From: Symbiodinium natans
Taxonomy: Eukaryota > Sar > Dinophyceae > Suessiales > Symbiodiniaceae
Length of the DNA: 64,000 bases
Assembly (NCBI GenBank): GCA_905221605.1
Contig: CAJNDS010002714.1
Location: 241,216-305,215, forward strand
Direction: 5' to 3'
Positions 60,585 to 64,000 of this stretch are shown in pieces. The position numbers and the translations under genes were made by a program. The notes under the pieces were generated by a model, which was not told the DNA's origin, searched no databases, and saw only the letters and a list, made by a program, of their open reading frames with translations. Each line of letters begins with the position of its first letter. Position 1 is the first letter of the stretch.

Positions 60585-60700
60585 CTTTACAACCAGCATC
60601 CCCATTTTACAACCAGAACCCCCGCTTTACAACCACGAACGCCATGTTCAACATGAGAATCCCTACTTTATAACTCGACAACATGAGAACCCCTAGTTCA
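60585..60700 (+). repeat. Dispersed ~22-25-bp repeat (TTTACAACCAGAACCCC family), left arm
   Basis: Successive units: CTTTACAACCAGCATCCCC, ATTTTACAACCAGAACCCC, GCTTTACAACCACGAACGCC, then weaker TTCAACATGAGAATCCC and AACATGAGAACCCC. The same family appears in reverse orientation at 61600-61685. Confidence 0.75.
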
Positions 60701-61599
60701 CAACTGCACAAACAACTCTGTCTTTCTCTCTGCTCTGCTTGCCCATGGGCTCTTGGAGTCTCTGTCTGCCTTTCGTCCTTACCCAAGCAGGTGGTTACCT
60801 GCGGCAGCATCAGGCCCCTGTAGCGAGGGGTGCTACCTGATGCTTGCCAATGAGCCCTGGAGATTCTTCTCCCTTGTCTGGCGTCTGCTTGGGCTCTTTT
60901 TTTGTTTTTGTCTATCTTTCTGCCTGCTTGTCTGTCTGTTTAGTGCAGTTTAGGGTTTAGTATTGCAGGTTTCGGGTTTAAGAAGCTGTGCGAGGCCTAG
61001 CAGGAACCAAGGATATCAGAAGTCCAGAAGTCCGAAGATATACTAGCCTACACGATGCTGCAAGAACATAGTGCGTGACACAGTCTACTTGTATAGTACA
61101 GCGTAGTACAGTAGCATAACACGGCCAGCTGCACATGGAGCTTCCGGCACAGCGACGTTCGTGGCTTCAGAATACATCGTGTGGAAACAGACCTATTCGT
61201 CTCATCGTTTCAGAAGAAATGCCTGAACCCTAGGGGAATTCAACAAATAACTTGCGTTTACGATATTTTACTTTTTGCTTTATTGTAAACCCCAAAACAC
61301 AAGAAACCCAAAAATCGAGTAAATATTTCGAAGCACAACCCCAAAAAAGCCTGCGTCGAAATACCCTGAGAATCCCATACAAGCAACCATTATGTATTAT
61401 ATTATATTTTATTATACTGTATATATATATATATCATGATATCTCAGAAGTATTATACAATATTGAGTTATTGGCATAGGAACGCCCGCATTGCAACCAT
61501 CACCACTTTCAAAAGTGCATGGGTGCTCTAGAGGGTGATGGTGGGAGTTTTGGTCTTGACACTTTACGTATAGAGGCTTGTCAAGCAGCTTGCCCATTC

Positions 61600-61685
61600 G
61601 GTTGCAAAGTGGGCGTTCCGGAAAGGCTCACGGGTTGCAAAGTGGGGTTCTGGTTGTAAAGTAGGGATTCTGGTGGTAAAGCGGG
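61600..61685 (-). repeat. Dispersed ~22-25-bp repeat, right arm (inverted)
   Basis: Units such as GGTTGCAAAGTGGGGTTCTG, GTTGTAAAGTAGGGATTCTG and GTGGTAAAGCGGGG, the reverse complement of the left-arm family. Confidence 0.75.
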
Positions 61686-61766
61686 GTGCACGCCGGGAGG
61701 GGGCGGGGGGGGGGGGGCGATACCATTGGGGGGGGGGGTGGGGATAGGGCCCGGAGCCCGAGACAA

Positions 61767-61814
61767 TGTATATGTATATGTTTGTGTAGATGTATATGTA
61801 TGTGTATATGTTTC

Positions 61815-61867
<53 letters not shown>

Positions 61868-61905
61868 GTGTATGTGTATATGTATAATATGTATATATGT
61901 ATACG
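61767..61905 (+). repeat. (TATATG)n hexanucleotide microsatellite
   Basis: Roughly 140 bases of GTATAT hexamers with TGTGTA and TTTCTG variants at the ends. Confidence 0.95.
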
Positions 61906-62243
61906 TACATGTAAATGTAAACGTCACGTGTCTATATCTATAGATACAGCTTGCTCTTCCGTATTCTGGACGTCATCGGTCTTATAAGAGTTTAGACACT
62001 ATGATGATACGGAAAATTCACGAAATGAGCTGCATCAGGACGTGCAGGTTCATGTGGGCAGGCTTTGGCATTGGCGTGGTGGGAGTCATGGACCATCCAT
62101 TTCGACGAGGCTTATGGCAGGCGGGACGACACAGAAGAGTTGAATTCAGCTGAATGCTTGCATTGGTCAGGGTCTGCTGTCCCGTGCTACAACAGTGATC
62201 CTCGGAGTCAAGTCAGTCAAGAAGCCCGACGAGTTCGGGGGTC

Positions 62244-62612
62244 TTGTCGTGGTGTCCAAACTTCAACTCCCCCAAAGTGGAGGGCGAAGCCGAAGCCAAC
62301 GCACACCCACAGGGTCCAGTCGGATATCCGACGCCCGAACCACACCCAAGGCTTTTGGTTGACAGGGCTTGGGCAATAAGCGATGCGATAGTTGCGGCTG
62401 GCTGTGAATCTGCTGTTTGTCCTGTTGGCTTTGCTGCCTTTGGGATCCTTGCAGGCAACACGGCAGTTTTCATGAAAAGGCAGAAGGAGAAAGCCGCGGA
62501 TGACACTGAGAAGGCCGAGAAGGCCGAGAAGGCCCACTCTGGTACAGTTGGCCTCTGTCAGCATCGTGTTAGTTGGCATACATTGTGGGCGTTAGTCTGC
62601 TCATGCCACTGA
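62244..62612 (+). CDS. Possible small exon, family unknown
   Basis: The frame has a coding-like part from about 62355: RAWAISDAIVAAGCESAVC, then PVGFAAFGILAGNTAVFMKR, then a Lys/Glu/Ala run (KEKAADDTEKAEKAEKA). This could be one membrane helix followed by a charged coil. No family recognised. The Glu-Lys-Ala run comes from a 9-bp GAGAAGGCC repeat, so chance is possible. Neither end is resolved. Confidence 0.2.
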   Translation: MSWCPNFNSPKVEGEAEANAHPQGPVGYPTPEPHPRLLVDRAWAISDAIVAAGCESAVCPVGFAAFGILAGNTAVFMKRQKEKAADDTEKAEKAEKAHSGTVGLCQHRVSWHTLWALVCSCH

Positions 62613-62833
62613 TAGGGTTGACAGGCAGCGGTTGAAGGGTAGACAACAGTCGACAGTCTGAAGAAGGCTTTGTTGTCATGTCTCTTTTGGCAAAGTATGC
62701 GCTACTCACCCCAGTCTCCCACTGTTTTGCTGCCCCGGCAGCTTCCCCCAACAACTGACAACACATTGCTTTGCCTGTATGCGCTTGCTCCGCCGTTGCT
62801 GTTGCCTGTTGCTGTGGGCTCCATAGTTCGAAA

Positions 62834-62893
62834 CCCTAAGCCCTAAACCCTAAACCCCAAACCCTAAACCCTAAACCCTAAACCCTAAACCCG
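62834..62893 (-). repeat. Telomere-like tract (CCCTAAA)n
   Basis: About eight CCCTAAA units with CCCTAAG and CCCCAAA variants, in orientation opposite to the 59.6-60.4 kb domain. Confidence 0.9.
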
Positions 62894-63840
62894 AAACCAT
62901 CGTTGTTGGTTTGTGTCCTTGCTTCCGGCGCTGCAGTCCGATCAGCTGCCTCAGCCATCTCGGCTGTTTTTGCCTGTGCAGAAAGCTGCATGTGCAGGCA
63001 GCGGCTGCAAGCCTCTCCTGGACCGTCTGCTGTGGTACCGGCGCCTTGCCCCGCCAAGTGGTCCTTCGTGTGCCCTGGCTCTCCCTGGCTTCTATTTCTC
63101 CCGCTGCATGTGTGCTGCCCTTCCATTTCCGGTCTGCCCCTTAGAGTTCCGGGCAAAGCCCGCTCCCTCGACTGCACCTGAGCACACCTGAGCGACCGTG
63201 GCTTTCTTCCCAGCCCCCCCGTTTTCTTCCGCTGCGGTGGCTGCGTGTTCTTGCGCTTGTGTCTGACCTGGGCGCTCATCTGGCTGGCTTTGGGTTCAGA
63301 TGCGCCAGCTTCATGATTCCTCTCTTGTCAAGTGGCTCCAGGACATCGCAACCGGTTTCTCGCGTCTGTCAGAGCTCTGTATTGAGTAAACATTCTTGCC
63401 GCACGAAGTTATTGTGCCCGCCGGTTCACGCCTCCAGCATAGAAAATCATCTTTGCCTGTTGGGCCGTTGGGTTCCTCTCCTGAAGAGCCCGAGCGATGA
63501 ACCGAAGGGACGAAGGCCAGTTCATTGTCATGTTATCTTCAAACATCCTTCGCTGCAGGCAGGCTTTGGGCAACTTTTTGCGCGGTCATCCTTCGCATAC
63601 AGCTTTCTTCTCAAAACTTTTTGCCTATCGCACCAGCATTGCACCAGGGCTCTCGTGTTGCATGCCAAAGCTATCTGGCAAAGTGCATGCCAGTGTGGCA
63701 CCTCAAGTCTCGCCAGATTTGCGAATTTCATGCGAGGAACAGGCCGAGGAACATGCCACCAGCAAAACCCATGTCAGTCAACGATCTGCAGCGCCAGCTG
63801 TCCAATAGAGGCGCATGGAACACGTTGTGCTGTTGCATGT
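62894..63840. other. No recognisable gene
   Basis: Overlapping frames on both strands, none with a family pattern. The + frame 63259-63951 runs into the 10-bp repeat and looks accidental. Confidence 0.45.
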
Positions 63841-63910
63841 TGTTGCGGCTTGTTGCGGATTGTTGCGGATTGTTGCGGATTGTTGCGGATTGTTGCGGAT
63901 TGTTGCCGAT
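63841..63910 (+). repeat. 10-bp tandem repeat TTGTTGCGGA, seven copies
   Basis: Five exact copies flanked by one-base variants at each end (TTGTTGCGGC and TTGTTGCCGA). Confidence 0.9.
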
Positions 63911-64000
63911 TCCAAGCCACCAAGCCGCTGTGTGGACTGAATCGTCTGTAGAGGTATGTTTAGCATGGCCAGGAGTCGGGAGCAAAGATGGACCCAATCG

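Noticed and set aside
1-64000. CRISPR arrays, operons, insertion sequences, attachment sites and phage genes
   Set aside because: No spacer-repeat pattern, transposase or compact gene cluster was seen. The sequence is eukaryotic in character.

Overview
The window looks like nuclear DNA of a dinoflagellate, probably a Symbiodinium-like (suessialean) one. Four things point there. Genes are sparse and split into very small exons. The inferred introns use GT, GC and GA 5' splice sites and end in AG followed by a G. TTTAGGG-type telomere-like tracts are scattered through the sequence. There are several retroelement remnants of a kind I associate with dinoflagellates. I saw no operons, ribosome-binding sites or other bacterial organisation. 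Assignments rest on reading translations and on recalled family patterns; no search was run.

Layout: 1-1230 is the 3' part of a kelch-repeat protein gene cut by the left edge. 1231-30870 is mostly non-coding sequence with microsatellites, one broken CxxC-containing frame (11846-12288) and one long exon with an S1-like RNA-binding domain (15373-15973). 30871-37958 holds the main gene, a class III adenylate cyclase on the + strand. I rebuilt it from 19 small exons that join in phase and carry all six expected catalytic residues. 37959-44770 shows no recognisable gene but contains an inverted pair of telomere-like tracts.

44771-54900 is a GC-rich retroelement graveyard: decayed fragments on both strands, then a nearly intact non-LTR retrotransposon (51185-54615) with zinc fingers, reverse transcriptase and a restriction-like endonuclease, broken once by a frameshift. 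55050-59370 is a composite satellite field made of a 31-bp unit, an 87-bp unit and 9-bp TTCGAACTA units arranged as long perfect inverted repeats. 59420-60575 carries TA, C-rich, TTTAGGG-like, GGGTTGA and poly-G tracts. 60576-64000 is low-copy sequence with short repeats and no confident gene.

The kelch protein, the S1 protein and the cyclase show no evidence of acting together. The right third of the window is dominated by selfish and structural DNA. Its long open frames are by-products of repeat periods divisible by three and should not be read as genes.
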